Assembly (NCBI RefSeq): GCF_049331405.1
Contig: NZ_CP186274.1
Coordinates: 434,001-498,000 of the forward strand
Origin: PoT sp049331405
GTDB taxonomy: Bacteria > Planctomycetota > Planctomycetia > Isosphaerales > Isosphaeraceae
Reading direction: 5' to 3'
DNA length: 64,000 bases
How positions within the stretch are numbered: the first letter of the stretch is position 1; each line of letters begins with the position of its first letter. The notes beneath the pieces are model-generated. The model ran no database searches, was not told where the DNA came from, and was given only the letters and a program-made list of their open reading frames with translations. Of this stretch, positions 1-10,831 are shown in pieces. The position numbers were made by a program, and so were the translations under genes.

Positions 1-1631
1 TCGCCGTGGAGAGGAGCATCACCCGCCCCTTGCCGTGCGGACGTTCAACGACCCAGGGGTCGCGTGTGTCGAGCCTTGCCGAGACGGAGGCCCCGGGCAT
101 CGGCGCGAGCATCCGATAGGCGAAGAAGTCGGCACCCGCCAGCGCGGGAGCCTCCCCCTTCGCGAACGACTCGAGCGCCGGCCCGACGAAGCTCCTCGGC
201 TCAGGATGCGCGACGACCTTGCGCTCCGAGGCGTCTCCCTTGTGATTCCCGAGCCCGGCCGGGAGCCAGTCCAGCCCGCCGAAGGCACCCGCGTCGGTCC
301 TGTCGCCGGGGGCGATCAGCAGGCCCCCGCCGCCTTCCACGAAGCGGCCGACGGCCGTCGCCTGCTGGTGAGAAAGCCTGGCGACGTTCGCGAGGACCAG
401 CACGCGTTGATCCTTCAACGAGTCCGCCGCGAGGGAGTCGGGCGGGATGACCTTGCTGCGCACCTGCGGGGCTTCGTCGCCGCTGGGGGAGAGGGCCGCG
501 CGGAGGAAGTCGGTCTCGCCGGTCAGTGGCTGTAATCCCGGTTCGCCGTCAACCGTCAGGACGGAAATGGCCCTGGCAACCTCGACGGGCAGAGCCGCCG
601 CGTCGTCGCCGGAGGTGGGATCAGCGCCCCCCGAAAGCCGGACCTCGACGAGGTGGGAGCCTGGATTCGGGAACGACGCGCGGAACTCGACGGGCGTCGA
701 ACCGCCGGGGGGGATCGGCCCCAGAGGTTGAGCCGAGCCGGGCACGACGCGATCATCCACCAGTAATTCGGCGGTCCGCGTCAGGGGGCGATTTCCCGTG
801 TTCGAAACGCTAGCGGAAACCGAGACCGGCAGGCCGGGGGTGACGAGGCTGCGCGAGACCTTGAGCCCGGTGACGGAGCCATCGGGGCCATCCGGCGGCT
901 TGCCGTCGCCGAGGTTGAGCGACCAGAGCCGGGGCGGGATCGGCATCCGGCGATGGAGGTCGCGGAGCAGGTCCCAGCGCCTGGCCTCGCCGGGCCGCCA
1001 GGCGAGGCGCTGGCCGTCGGAGAGGATGATGACGTCGCGCTCGGGGTTCCTGGTCCGTTCCAGGAGCCGGAAGGCCTCCGACACGGCGGCCGGCAGGTCG
1101 CTCGAGCTGTGCGGAGGGCCGAGCGTGCCGAGCGCCTTGGCGGCCTTCGCCCGGTCGAAGCTGGGGGGAGTCAGGACTTCGCGGACCCGGTCGCCCGCCA
1201 AGAGGATGGCGACGGAATCTCCGGGCCGGAGCCGCCCGAGGAACTCGCGGGCCCAGCGCTCGGCGAGGAGCCTGGGGGAGGCCTCGCCGATCCTCCGGCC
1301 CATGCTGGCCGAGCCGTCGATGACGAGCACGACGTCGCGCGCGGCCGAGCCGTCGCCGAGCCGCTCTGACCGCGCCGGCTCGCGACGGCCCCCCGAAAAA
1401 AGGGCGGGCCATCGCCAGGGCGACCACCGCGAGGAGCGCCATCCTCGCGAGCATGAGCAGGATCTCGGTGAGCCGCAGGTTCCGCCGTGACGTGCGCCCG
1501 AGTTCGAGGAACTGCATGGCGCCCCAGTCGATCACCGGGTCGCGGCGGCGATGCAGGAGGTGGATCACCACCGGCACGGCGGCGCCGAGCAGGCCGAGGA
1601 GCATCGCGGCGTTGAGCAGGCCGAATCCCAA
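1..1631 (-). CDS. BatA-like membrane vWA protein, frameshifted and cut by the left window edge
   Basis: The N-terminal ~80 residues form the aerotolerance-regulator (BatA) membrane domain: a hydrophobic stretch, the HLLHRRR motif and a second membrane segment ending near MARPFF. The start is a TTG at 1631 with GGAGG about 10 bases upstream, four bases after the DUF58 stop. Around 1389-1401 (six C, then six A on the plus strand) the frame breaks; one base too many puts the rest in the next frame. That frame is clearly coding: a von Willebrand A segment with VLVIDGSASMG (MIDAS), then beta-rich sequence, open to base 1. Read without the extra base it would be one protein of about 540 visible residues. 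Such proteins sit beside MoxR and DUF58 as periplasmic or membrane vWA partners. Whether the indel is real or a sequencing error in a homopolymer cannot be told here. Confidence 0.8.
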
Positions 1632-1635
1632 GGGG

Positions 1636-2562
1636 TCAGCCTCCCCGCCGCGAACGCGATCGCGTCGACAGGTAATTCAGGAGGGTCTGCTCGATCGGCT
1701 GTGCGGTGGAGGCTTTGTGGTAGTCGGCGTTCATCCCCTGGATCCGCTCCTTCAACGTCGAGCAGAAGCTGCGGAAGCGCTCGAGGTAGGCCGCCCTGAG
1801 GCCGAGCGGGTCGACGCGGAGGATGTGGTCGAGCCGCTCGAGGCTCCGGAATCGCGCGGGGCGGCGGAAGGGGAATTCTTCCTCCTCGGGGGCGAGCGTC
1901 TGGAAGAAGAGGACCTCGTGGCGGCGATGCCGGAGGTGCCGCAGGGCCGAGGTCAGGGCGTCGAGGTCGTCGAACCCGTCGGAGAGGATCACCACCAAGC
2001 CCCGGCGCGGGATGCGGTCGGCCAGGGTGTGCAGGATCCCGGCGAGGGGCCGCTCTCCCCCCGTCTTCGCCCCTTCGAGTGCCTTGGCGACGACCGAGAA
2101 ATGGCCGGGGGCCGCGCGGGCGGGGATCATCGCGCGGATGTCGTCGTCGAAGGTGACGAGCCCCACGGCGTCGCGCTGGCTGATCATGAGGTAGGCCAGG
2201 GATGCCGCCAGGCGCCTCGCATACTCGAACTTCGAGATCGTTTGCCCCGCGTACTTCATGCTCCCGGATGAATCGACGACGAGGTACGCTTTGAGATTCG
2301 TTTCTTCTTCATATTCCTTGACGTAGTAGCGGTCGCTCTTGCCGAACGCACGCCAGTCGATGTGCCGGATCTCGTCGCCGGGGCCATATTCGCGATGCTC
2401 GGCGAACTCGACCGAGAACCCCTTGAACGGGCTCTTGTGCAGGCCCGACATGACCCCTTCGACCACGAGCCTGGCGATCAGCTCGAGCCGGCCGAAGCGG
2501 GCCAGGGCCGTCGGGTCGAGCGACTCGAATTCGGGGCCGGGGTCTCGGGGATCCTGGGGCAT
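1636..2562 (-). CDS. DUF58 domain protein (vWA-type partner of MoxR)
   Basis: A 308-residue protein. Residues 52-87 carry the DUF58 signature (EFAEHREYGPGDEIRHIDW, then the FGKSDRYYVKEYEEE stretch). A vWA metal-binding DSSGSM follows at 97-102 and LVVILSDGFDD further on. The ATG at 2562 was preferred to a longer start at 2685 because homology-like sequence begins just after it and the longer N terminus looks like noncoding sequence. The gene lies between the MoxR ATPase gene (95-base gap) and the BatA-like gene (4-base gap), the usual MoxR-DUF58-vWA order. These proteins are thought to act with MoxR as a chaperone-like module for envelope or metal-enzyme assembly; the client here is unknown. 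Confidence 0.93.
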   Translation of the reverse strand: MPQDPRDPGPEFESLDPTALARFGRLELIARLVVEGVMSGLHKSPFKGFSVEFAEHREYGPGDEIRHIDWRAFGKSDRYYVKEYEEETNLKAYLVVDSSGSMKYAGQTISKFEYARRLAASLAYLMISQRDAVGLVTFDDDIRAMIPARAAPGHFSVVAKALEGAKTGGERPLAGILHTLADRIPRRGLVVILSDGFDDLDALTSALRHLRHRRHEVLFFQTLAPEEEEFPFRRPARFRSLERLDHILRVDPLGLRAAYLERFRSFCSTLKERIQGMNADYHKASTAQPIEQTLLNYLSTRSRSRRGG

Positions 2563-2656
2563 GTCGGCTCGTCCCGGGCGGTTCGAGGGAATCGATCTGC
2601 CAATGGTAAGGCTCGCATCCGTCGGCACGCAAGCGAAGCGAAAACACGTCGGAGCC

Positions 2657-3706
<1,050 letters not shown>

Positions 3707-3808
3707 CGGTGGCGGTCCTCAAAGCTGGCACGCGTATGTCTCGGCGGATCTCGACCCGGTCGGGCCTCGTCCTTTCGCGACGATTGTACCGAGCCTGCCC
3801 TCGCCTTA

Positions 3809-6800
3809 TCACTCCCGGCGCGTGCGGCGGTTGAGCAGTTTCAGGGCGTCGGCCGTGGACGGGAGCGCCTCGGGCCGGATCATGGGGAAGGCGATCGGCC
3901 CCTTGATGCTGATCACGAAGAGTTGGCCGGTGGCCTCTCGCACGGCGTCGCTCACGAAGGGGACGCGGATCTTGTCGCGGCCGTAGACGGGGGAGAGCCG
4001 CAGGTCGAGGTCCCCCTGGGGATCCATCGTCCCCCGCCCTCGGAGGCTGAACGTGTCGCCGGTGAGCTTGATCGGGTCGAGGGTCGACTCCCCGTTCACG
4101 ATGTTGATGCCGACGTCGGCCGAGTCGAACGCGGTCCTGGCGGCGCTCGAGAAGTTCAGCTTGTTGACGAGCCGGAGGACGACCGGGAGCTCGCCGAGGG
4201 CCCCGTCGGTCACGCGGATCCCCCCCTTACCCTGGATGGTGTGGAAATCGCTCCCCATGCCGCTGAGCTCGATCTCGCCGGAGACGAGCCCCCGGTACGA
4301 CTGCTTGTGCGGCTGCGTCATGGCATAGCGCTGGAGGTCGGCGTTCAGGACCTGGACCGAGGCCGCGTACTGCGGGGCGTCGTCGAGGCTGATGCGGAAC
4401 TTGGCGAAGACGTCACCACCCAGAAGCTTCCCCTTCAGGTCGGTGAGCGCGGCAACCCCCTTGTCGACGATGAAGGGAGTCTCGAGCTCGGTGACGTGCT
4501 GCTTGAGGAGGCTGATGCTGCTGAGCCTCATGATCCCCTGGACGGCCAGGCGTTCGCCGTCGAACTTGCCTCTGACGGTGTCCAGCTGCCCCTGGATGTG
4601 CTCGAGGGGGATCCCCGCCTGGATCAGGTTGTCGGAGAGGACGACCAGCACGTTGTCCCAGTCGCAGTTCACGGCCTTGCCCGGCCCGGCCCAGTTCAGG
4701 CCGAGGTTCCCGCTGATCAGGGCGATCGGGCGCCCTTCATCCAGCCGGTGGGCGAACTGGGCCATGACGGGGGGCATCATCTTGCGGAGCTCGCCGTCCA
4801 TGCGGAAGCCCCGGGCCCTGACCTGCGCGACCCTGAGGTGGAACTCGCCGCTGTCCTCGACCTTGACCGTGCCGTTGTCGAACTGGACGGGGGTCCCGTG
4901 GAAGACGAACCCGACGTCGCGCATCTGCACCAGGGCGTTGTGGTAGACGAACCGGCCCCGGACGTTCTCCATGCGCAGGTCGAAGGTCCCGCCGGGGTCG
5001 GTCTTCCCGCGCGGCTCCCGGCTGAACTTGAGCTGGACGAGGGTCTCGGGCTTGGGGTCGATCTCGAGGTGGTACTCGTCGGGCTTGCCCGGCTGGAGGT
5101 TGATCTTCACGTCGGCGTCGCACGAACCGATCGGGTTGAGCGTGGCCCACGACTTCTGCCAGGCCTTCGGCAGCGACGACTGCAACTGGCTATTGAACGG
5201 GATGTTCTCCGCGTTGATGTGCATGTCGACGGCGATCGGATCCTTGATGCTGGGCGGCAGCCCTTTCACCCGCGGGACCTTCTTGACGACGCCGCTCCCC
5301 GAGATCACCGCCTGGCCGTTGCTCCCGCGCATGTCCTTGAAGACCCAGAGGTCGGGGTGCAGCTCGAGCCGGCCGGTCAGGTTCCCGACGGGGTAGGGCA
5401 TCCCCACCCACTTGATCGCGCAATCACCATTGAGGTCGAGGAAGGCGTCGACGACTACCTTCCCTTCGCGGGGCTCGTTGGGGTCGAGCGGGTTCCGGGT
5501 CCTCTCGACCTTGGCCTTGCCCTTCACGGTGCCGCTCGGCTTGAATTCGTTGACGACCTTGCGGATGTCGGTGGGCAGGGCGTCGAAGAGGGTCTTGTCG
5601 ATCGGCAGGGCCTCCCCCTCGAAGTCGAGGATGACGTGCGCGAGGTCCCCCGGGTTGTCGATCGTCCCCTTCACTTCCAGCGGCTTGTTGCCCACCACCG
5701 TCTGGAGGTTCAGGCTGATCCGGTTGTTCTCGCAGCGCAGGAGCCCCTGGATGTGGTCGACCGGGTAGGGGAAGAACTTGTAGACTATGCCCACATCTCG
5801 GCAGAAGACGGTCCAGCCGCAGCCGATCGGGCCCCCTTCCTTCTCCCTGACGATGTTCGCGGCGACGTTGATCCGCCCCCTCGGCTTGAAGACGTTCCAT
5901 AGCTCGAGGTGCTCGCGCGGGGTCTTGTCGCGGAGCCGCTTGTCGAGCTCGAGGTCGAAGATCTCGAGGCTGAGGTCGAACGGGCTGCGGGTGGGAGCCT
6001 CGAGGTTGAAGTGCCCCTTGGTGATCCGGACGGCCGTCGGCCCGTTGTTGCCGTCGGCGCGGTCGATGGTGAGGTGCCCATCTCGCACCGTCGCGCTGCC
6101 GGTCAGGTCGTTGATCGGGAAGGGGAGCTTGGGACAGTCCAGGACCCCTGAGTGGATCCGGGCCGTGGCCTCGTAGCGGAGGGGGGGCGTCGCCTCGGGG
6201 TTGTACGTCACCCGCCCGACTTGCAGGCTCACCTCGCCGCTTTTGAGGCCGGTCTTGTCGAACGCCTCCCGGTACTCGGCCGGGATCCGGCCGCGGAGCG
6301 AGTCGCTGATCGTCAGCCGGCTCAGATCCCCGGTGAACGTGACCTGCCCCGTGGCCTGGTCGAACGTGCCGCGGACGTTGATATGTTCGAACGAGTCTCC
6401 CTTGGCCGTCCCCTCGAACTTCACCCGGGTGTCGCCGTCGGGCTCGATCTTGATGGCGACCTCGCGGAGGATGGCGGCGCCCTTGTCCCCCTCCTCGACC
6501 AGTTTCACGGTGCCGTTCTGGATGACGATCGGCGGGGTCCCCTTCATCGGGGGCAAGGGCCAGGGGTCGGCCAGTACGCCTTCGAAGTTCCAGGTCCCGT
6601 CCTTGCGGCGCTGGAGCTGGAGGGTCGGGTACGCCACCTCCACGTTGAGGGGGATGAATTGCCCCTTCAGCATCGCCTTGGGATTGACCCGGATGTTGAG
6701 GTGGTTGATCTGGAGCGCGACCAGCGGATTCTTGTCGATCTTCTGCCTGAGCCTGACCTGGCTGAGGACGATCTCGTTGTCCCAGAGGAGGTGCATGCGC

Positions 6801-6982
6801 ACCCTGCTCACCTCGAGCTGGGCCCCGCGCAGGAATCGGGGGGCCCCCTCGCGGATCAGCCTCGCCAGGTTCTCGCTGTCGGTGACGTACCAGTAGGCGA
6901 AGCCGAGCACGCCGGCGAGGCAGGCCAGCAGGAAGAACGACCCCCAGAAGAGGGCTTTCCTCAATCGGGTCCGAATTCGCAT
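3809..6982 (-). CDS. AsmA-like envelope protein with one N-terminal membrane anchor
   Basis: A 1057-residue protein with a single transmembrane helix near the N terminus (LFWGSFFLLACLAGVLGFAYWY), followed by about 1000 residues of beta-rich sequence. Pattern matches to the AsmA/TamB-like group include an N-terminal region on the outer side of the membrane and a C-terminal section with DPIKLTGDTFSLRGRGTMDP and DLDLRLSPVYGRDKIRVPFV. The ATG at 6982 is chosen over a TTG at 7018 because AAGGAGG lies nine bases before it. AsmA-like proteins are elongated periplasmic beta-groove proteins implicated in lipid transfer or outer-membrane homeostasis. The exact subfamily is uncertain. It lies 135 bases downstream of the glycosyltransferase-like gene on the same strand. 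Confidence 0.8.
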   Translation of the reverse strand: MRIRTRLRKALFWGSFFLLACLAGVLGFAYWYVTDSENLARLIREGAPRFLRGAQLEVSRVRMHLLWDNEIVLSQVRLRQKIDKNPLVALQINHLNIRVNPKAMLKGQFIPLNVEVAYPTLQLQRRKDGTWNFEGVLADPWPLPPMKGTPPIVIQNGTVKLVEEGDKGAAILREVAIKIEPDGDTRVKFEGTAKGDSFEHINVRGTFDQATGQVTFTGDLSRLTISDSLRGRIPAEYREAFDKTGLKSGEVSLQVGRVTYNPEATPPLRYEATARIHSGVLDCPKLPFPINDLTGSATVRDGHLTIDRADGNNGPTAVRITKGHFNLEAPTRSPFDLSLEIFDLELDKRLRDKTPREHLELWNVFKPRGRINVAANIVREKEGGPIGCGWTVFCRDVGIVYKFFPYPVDHIQGLLRCENNRISLNLQTVVGNKPLEVKGTIDNPGDLAHVILDFEGEALPIDKTLFDALPTDIRKVVNEFKPSGTVKGKAKVERTRNPLDPNEPREGKVVVDAFLDLNGDCAIKWVGMPYPVGNLTGRLELHPDLWVFKDMRGSNGQAVISGSGVVKKVPRVKGLPPSIKDPIAVDMHINAENIPFNSQLQSSLPKAWQKSWATLNPIGSCDADVKINLQPGKPDEYHLEIDPKPETLVQLKFSREPRGKTDPGGTFDLRMENVRGRFVYHNALVQMRDVGFVFHGTPVQFDNGTVKVEDSGEFHLRVAQVRARGFRMDGELRKMMPPVMAQFAHRLDEGRPIALISGNLGLNWAGPGKAVNCDWDNVLVVLSDNLIQAGIPLEHIQGQLDTVRGKFDGERLAVQGIMRLSSISLLKQHVTELETPFIVDKGVAALTDLKGKLLGGDVFAKFRISLDDAPQYAASVQVLNADLQRYAMTQPHKQSYRGLVSGEIELSGMGSDFHTIQGKGGIRVTDGALGELPVVLRLVNKLNFSSAARTAFDSADVGINIVNGESTLDPIKLTGDTFSLRGRGTMDPQGDLDLRLSPVYGRDKIRVPFVSDAVREATGQLFVISIKGPIAFPMIRPEALPSTADALKLLNRRTRRE

Positions 6983-7117
6983 CGGGCTCGGCCTCCTTCC
7001 CTGGAGGGTTTCGTCCAATCGGCGGAGAGATGAATGGGCTGCAGTTCGATCCGAATCAGGAGGCGGGTCGGCCTCTTGCCGCCGGCCCCCCGCCCCTATC
7101 CGAGGCCTTCCCCGTCA

Positions 7118-8410
7118 TCATGCCTCCCCCTCCCGAGTCGCTCTCGCGAGGATCCGCCCCAGCCCCAGCGCCACGAGCACCATCGAAGGCGCGGCGGCCG
7201 GGATCCGGTAACGCATCGAGCTTGCGAAGACCATGTGCAAGACGCAGAAGTAGACGATCGGCCCCGCCAGGATGACGAGCGAACGCAGGTCTCGCCGACG
7301 ATCCCAGGCACCGACCGCAAGCAAGCCAAGGATCGGGATCGAGTACAGGGCGCTGAGCCCCGCGAGCACAGGCTGGTGGAACGAGTCGGCGTTGGGCCAG
7401 GGGCTCCAGTACCGGCCGAACTTGACCAGCGCCAGCCATGCCGCCCGCCCCGGATTCTCGAGGGCGAACTCGAACGCCCGCCTGCGGAGCAGGGCATCCT
7501 GCGTCTCCTCGTCGAGCGGCCAGAACCCGTCCTCCTCCAGGAACCGCATGTCGCTGGCCCCGTCGGCGTGCGGGTTGAGCCCGTCGTAGAGGCTCGCCCC
7601 CATCCAGATGGCCGTCGGCACGAACCGCCCATAAACCTGGGCATTGCGGATCCACCAGGGGGCCATCACCGCGACCAGCCCCAATGTCACCAGGACCGAA
7701 CCCCGCAGGGTCGACTTCCAACGAGCCCTCCCTGCGCCGACGGCCCAGGCCAGCAGCATCGCCGGGACGAACAGGGCCCAGGAGGGCCTCACCAGGATCG
7801 CCGCCCCGGAAGCGAATCCGGTTCCCAGGGCACAGATCCAGGAATGCCCCGACTCCTCGCCGTCGCGAGGGGTCCAGAGCACCGCCAGCCCCCAGAGCGA
7901 CGCGAGCATCAACGGCACGAAGAGGGCTTCGGAGAGCAGGAAGACGGAGGTGGCCACGAAGTACGGGTCGATGGCAGTCAGGAACGCAGCCCCCAGCGGG
8001 ATCGACCATCCTCGAGGCCGCACCGGCTTCCCCAGCATTTTGGCCGCGAGCCGATAGACGAGCCAGGCGCAGAGCGCCCCGAGCCCCGCCTGGATCAGGC
8101 GTGCGGCGATCGGCCGGTCCCCGAAGAGGATCCGGCACCCGGCCAGGAACAGCGGATACCCCGGCGTCCGGAGCGCGAAGTGCGGGATATCCCCCCACTC
8201 CACGATCTCGTAGGGTAAGCCGTCCCGGATCTTGCCGGAGAGGAGCCAGTAGTAGAGGGCATCGGGGAAGACGCACAATACTCCCTTGTGCCTGGTGAAC
8301 CATTCCAAAACGTCCGCGGCCAGCACCCGCAACGCCAGGCCCAATTCCAACGCCACCGCCAGCGACGCGAGGCGGTCGGAGAACCGGGGTCGAGGCCTGG
8401 GGTCTGCCAT
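7118..8410 (-). CDS. GT39-like polytopic glycosyltransferase (ArnT/PMT superfamily)
   Basis: A 430-residue multi-spanning membrane protein with roughly nine to eleven hydrophobic segments. An acidic residue in the first outer loop (FPDALYYWLLSGKI) and RTPGYPLFLAG after the first helices fit glycosyltransferase-C family 39, which transfers sugars from polyprenyl-phosphate donors. RPSWALFVPAMLLAW and APWWIRNAQVYGRFVP are also typical of this group. Start is the ATG at 8410. It is the most upstream gene of a minus-strand run continuing into the AsmA-like gene. Acceptor and sugar are unknown. Confidence 0.82.
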   Translation of the reverse strand: MADPRPRPRFSDRLASLAVALELGLALRVLAADVLEWFTRHKGVLCVFPDALYYWLLSGKIRDGLPYEIVEWGDIPHFALRTPGYPLFLAGCRILFGDRPIAARLIQAGLGALCAWLVYRLAAKMLGKPVRPRGWSIPLGAAFLTAIDPYFVATSVFLLSEALFVPLMLASLWGLAVLWTPRDGEESGHSWICALGTGFASGAAILVRPSWALFVPAMLLAWAVGAGRARWKSTLRGSVLVTLGLVAVMAPWWIRNAQVYGRFVPTAIWMGASLYDGLNPHADGASDMRFLEEDGFWPLDEETQDALLRRRAFEFALENPGRAAWLALVKFGRYWSPWPNADSFHQPVLAGLSALYSIPILGLLAVGAWDRRRDLRSLVILAGPIVYFCVLHMVFASSMRYRIPAAAPSMVLVALGLGRILARATREGEA

Positions 8411-8901
8411 GGGGTCCGTCTGCGTTCGTTCTGAGAGAGATGTCCGTCCGCGAGTTGGTCATCAGGAAGGGCACAGGATGGTACGCCAAAGCCGCAAAGG
8501 GGGTCAACCGCAACCTCGTCGCGATTGGGAGCATGCGTTGACTCGGTCGATTGGCCTCAACCTTTGAGCTTCATGAGAGTTCCGACCCATCGAGACCTCG
8601 GCCCTGGCAATACCATCAACCTGGGCGCGGTGCTTTTGGCCTTAACCTTCCTTGACAAAAGTATGCTGATTTGGACGAGTAAAGTTTCCTAAAAGGCTGC
8701 GTGCCCTGCCTCGATGACTCCGATCACTTGGACAGCCGCGTTGTAGGCGACTTACCTGAATTGACTCGACGACCCTGGATGATGCACCCGGAGCGATCCC
8801 CACGGCGCGGTGGGATCTCACCTCGAAGGCCCCTCGGAGGATCTTGCAGCGGCCAAGCCGTTGTGGGGGGCCTCAATATGCTCGTTGGTTGAGGGACGTC
8901 A
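8411..8901 (+). other. Intergenic region between divergent genes
   Basis: About 490 bases between divergent genes with no convincing ORF. It is more AT-rich around 8630-8700 than its surroundings and should hold both promoters. A perfect TTGACA stands at 8652-8657, but no matching -10 lies at 16-18 bases; TAAAGT at 8680-8685 is 22 bases away. No hairpin or repeat stands out. Confidence 0.4.
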
Positions 8902-10320
8902 ATGATGCTGCATTGGAAAGCAAGGCTCGCCGCCTTGTTCGAGCGGCCGCGCGACCAGGCTCGACGAGGACCCGGCCCGCAGGCCCGGCGCCAGGTGCAG
9001 GAATTCAGGCCCGATCGGTTCCAGGACTATACGGTCGAGGTGCTGGAAGGGCGGGTGGTGCTCTCCGGCTGGGGCGGCGACCTGTACGAAGGGCTCGCCA
9101 GCGTGGGGATCGTCGGCGGCGTGAACTTCGACATCCCGGCGCCTCCCTGGGGAGGCCCCGGAGGCCCCGGCGCATGGTCGGGCCCGAACTCCCACCAGGG
9201 CTCTCATGACGCCGACGTCAGCAAGCTCCAATCCGATCTCCAGGCCCTGGCGACGAAGTCGAATGTGACGCTTGCCGATATCAATAACCTGTATCAGGAT
9301 AGCCAGGCCATCTCGCAGGCGGGCTTCCAGTTCGACCCCGACAGCCTGCACGCCGCGACCTATCAACTGGCGACCGCGGTGGCGGGTGGAGGGGACACGA
9401 CCCAGGCACAGACGGACTTCGCCGCCCAGTTCAGCGGGTCGGATGTGTCGCAGTCGGTGATCGATAAGACCACCACCGACGTGGTCCAGGCGATCAAGGC
9501 CTCGAACATCACCGCCGCCGACCTCGCCGACCTCGCCGCCGACCAGGAGGCGATCGACTTCGAACTCGCCGGCCTCACCGACGGTCCCGAGGCCGGCAAC
9601 GGCCACGACCTGGCGAACCGGCTCCTCTCGAGCCTCTCGAACCTGGGGGTTGCGACGTCGGCCAGGGCCGCATCGACGGCGAATCCGCCCGCAGGACCCG
9701 GCGGGGCCGTCGACTCGCGCGTGGCCCAACTCAGCACCGACGTGCAGAAGCTCCAGTCGGACATGCAAGGGCTGCTGGCGAAGTCGGGGGTGACCGTCGC
9801 CGACCTCAGCAACCTCGAGTCGGACGCCCTGACCATCGAGAAGTCGGCGCCCGGGCCGCTCGCCCAGGACCTGCCGCAGGTCGTCTCGGAACTGGCCACG
9901 GCCGTCGCTTCGGGGGCCGACACGACCCAGGCCAAGGCCGACTTCCAGGGCCTATTCGACGGGGCGAACGTCCCCGACTCCGTGCTCGAGAAGGCGTTCG
10001 AGGACGTCATCCGGACGATCGAGGATTCGAAGATCTCCTCGTCCGATCTCGACCTCATCGCGGCCGATCGCGCGGCGATCGCGAGCGACTCGGCCGGTCA
10101 GGATGACGGCTCGTCCAGGGCGTACGGGCTTCCTCCGGTCACCACCGTCGTCGGCGGAGCCTTGAATGCGACGGGCCTCGCCGTCGCTGATTCCGGCACA
10201 TCGACGAGCGGCGGCTCCACTTCCTCCGGCTCGACCTCATCTTCGACGTCCAACAGCAGCAGCGGTCGCGTGGGGGGCGGACACCGATCTCGGTCGTTCT
10301 TCCGGGCTCGTCACCGTTGA
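8902..10320 (+). CDS. Secreted-type protein with LEPR-XLL-like N terminus and duplicated helical domain
   Basis: A 472-residue protein of unrecognised function. After a basic N terminus, residues around 45-60 read VEVLEGRVVLSG, which resembles the LEPR-XLL motif of planctomycete exported proteins. A Gly/Pro linker follows. Two related helical blocks of about 115 residues come next, starting near nucleotides 9211 and 9721; both show KLQSD, then LATAVA or ELATAVA, then DTTQA, then A-rich helices ending near AADQEAI / AADRAAI. The C terminus is a Ser/Thr/Gly-rich tail ending with basic residues. The start has two ATGs in a row (8902 and 8905) preceded by GAGGG. The duplication and low-complexity tail suggest an exported structural or surface protein. 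Confidence 0.8.
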   Translation: MMLHWKARLAALFERPRDQARRGPGPQARRQVQEFRPDRFQDYTVEVLEGRVVLSGWGGDLYEGLASVGIVGGVNFDIPAPPWGGPGGPGAWSGPNSHQGSHDADVSKLQSDLQALATKSNVTLADINNLYQDSQAISQAGFQFDPDSLHAATYQLATAVAGGGDTTQAQTDFAAQFSGSDVSQSVIDKTTTDVVQAIKASNITAADLADLAADQEAIDFELAGLTDGPEAGNGHDLANRLLSSLSNLGVATSARAASTANPPAGPGGAVDSRVAQLSTDVQKLQSDMQGLLAKSGVTVADLSNLESDALTIEKSAPGPLAQDLPQVVSELATAVASGADTTQAKADFQGLFDGANVPDSVLEKAFEDVIRTIEDSKISSSDLDLIAADRAAIASDSAGQDDGSSRAYGLPPVTTVVGGALNATGLAVADSGTSTSGGSTSSGSTSSSTSNSSSGRVGGGHRSRSFFRARHR

Positions 10321-10671
10321 TGTCATGACCGGCCGCGGGGCGTGAAGGACGCTCGCCCGCATTTCCCATCACTATCCTGCGAATTCGAAAGCCCCTCCCG
10401 TCGAATGAGCACGCTCGTGAGTATTGCCGCGGTTCAGGGATGGACCGCGTCAATCGTTCGTTCTCGATCCGGAAGGTTCGCCCAATCCTGCCTGGCGGCG
10501 TGATCCTCGCGATTCCTCATCCTTGACACTCTTCAATGTCAGGCCTCTTCAACATCTCGATTGCAAGGCACCTGGCAAGAATGAGGGTATCGAAAAACCC
10601 AATTCCGAAACACATTTCCTCGATTTGACGCTCGCGTATCCAGAAAAATGTCTAGATGCGCGCATTGAAGC

Positions 10672-10700
10672 TTGCACGCACGAGTGCTTGCAGCTAATAT
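10672..10700 (+). promoter_or_regulatory. Candidate sigma70-type promoter for the DUF1559 gene
   Basis: TTGCAC at 10672-10677 and TAATAT at 10695-10700 are separated by exactly 17 bases. They lie in an otherwise gene-free region (10321-10831) upstream of the prepilin-like gene, giving a leader of about 125 bases. Predicted by eye only. Confidence 0.45.
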
Positions 10701-10831
10701 CCCTCGTATCCGGGGTATTTTCCTCGGGGCGGGCCTCGGGTCAGGTCATTTCCGCAAGGTCCGCCACCTTTTTGAGCCGCGTTCGGGGGGCCGAACGTCG
10801 GTCAAGTTCAGAATGGTGATGGAGGGTTGCG

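Noticed and set aside
1393..1405. Slippery heptamer T TTT TTC at the BatA frame break, suggesting programmed -1 frameshifting
   Set aside because: A -1 shift leads to the wrong frame; the downstream coding frame requires +1 (one base skipped).
8652..8685. TTGACA with TAAAGT as a promoter
   Set aside because: The spacer is 22 bases, outside the working range; no better -10 at the right distance.
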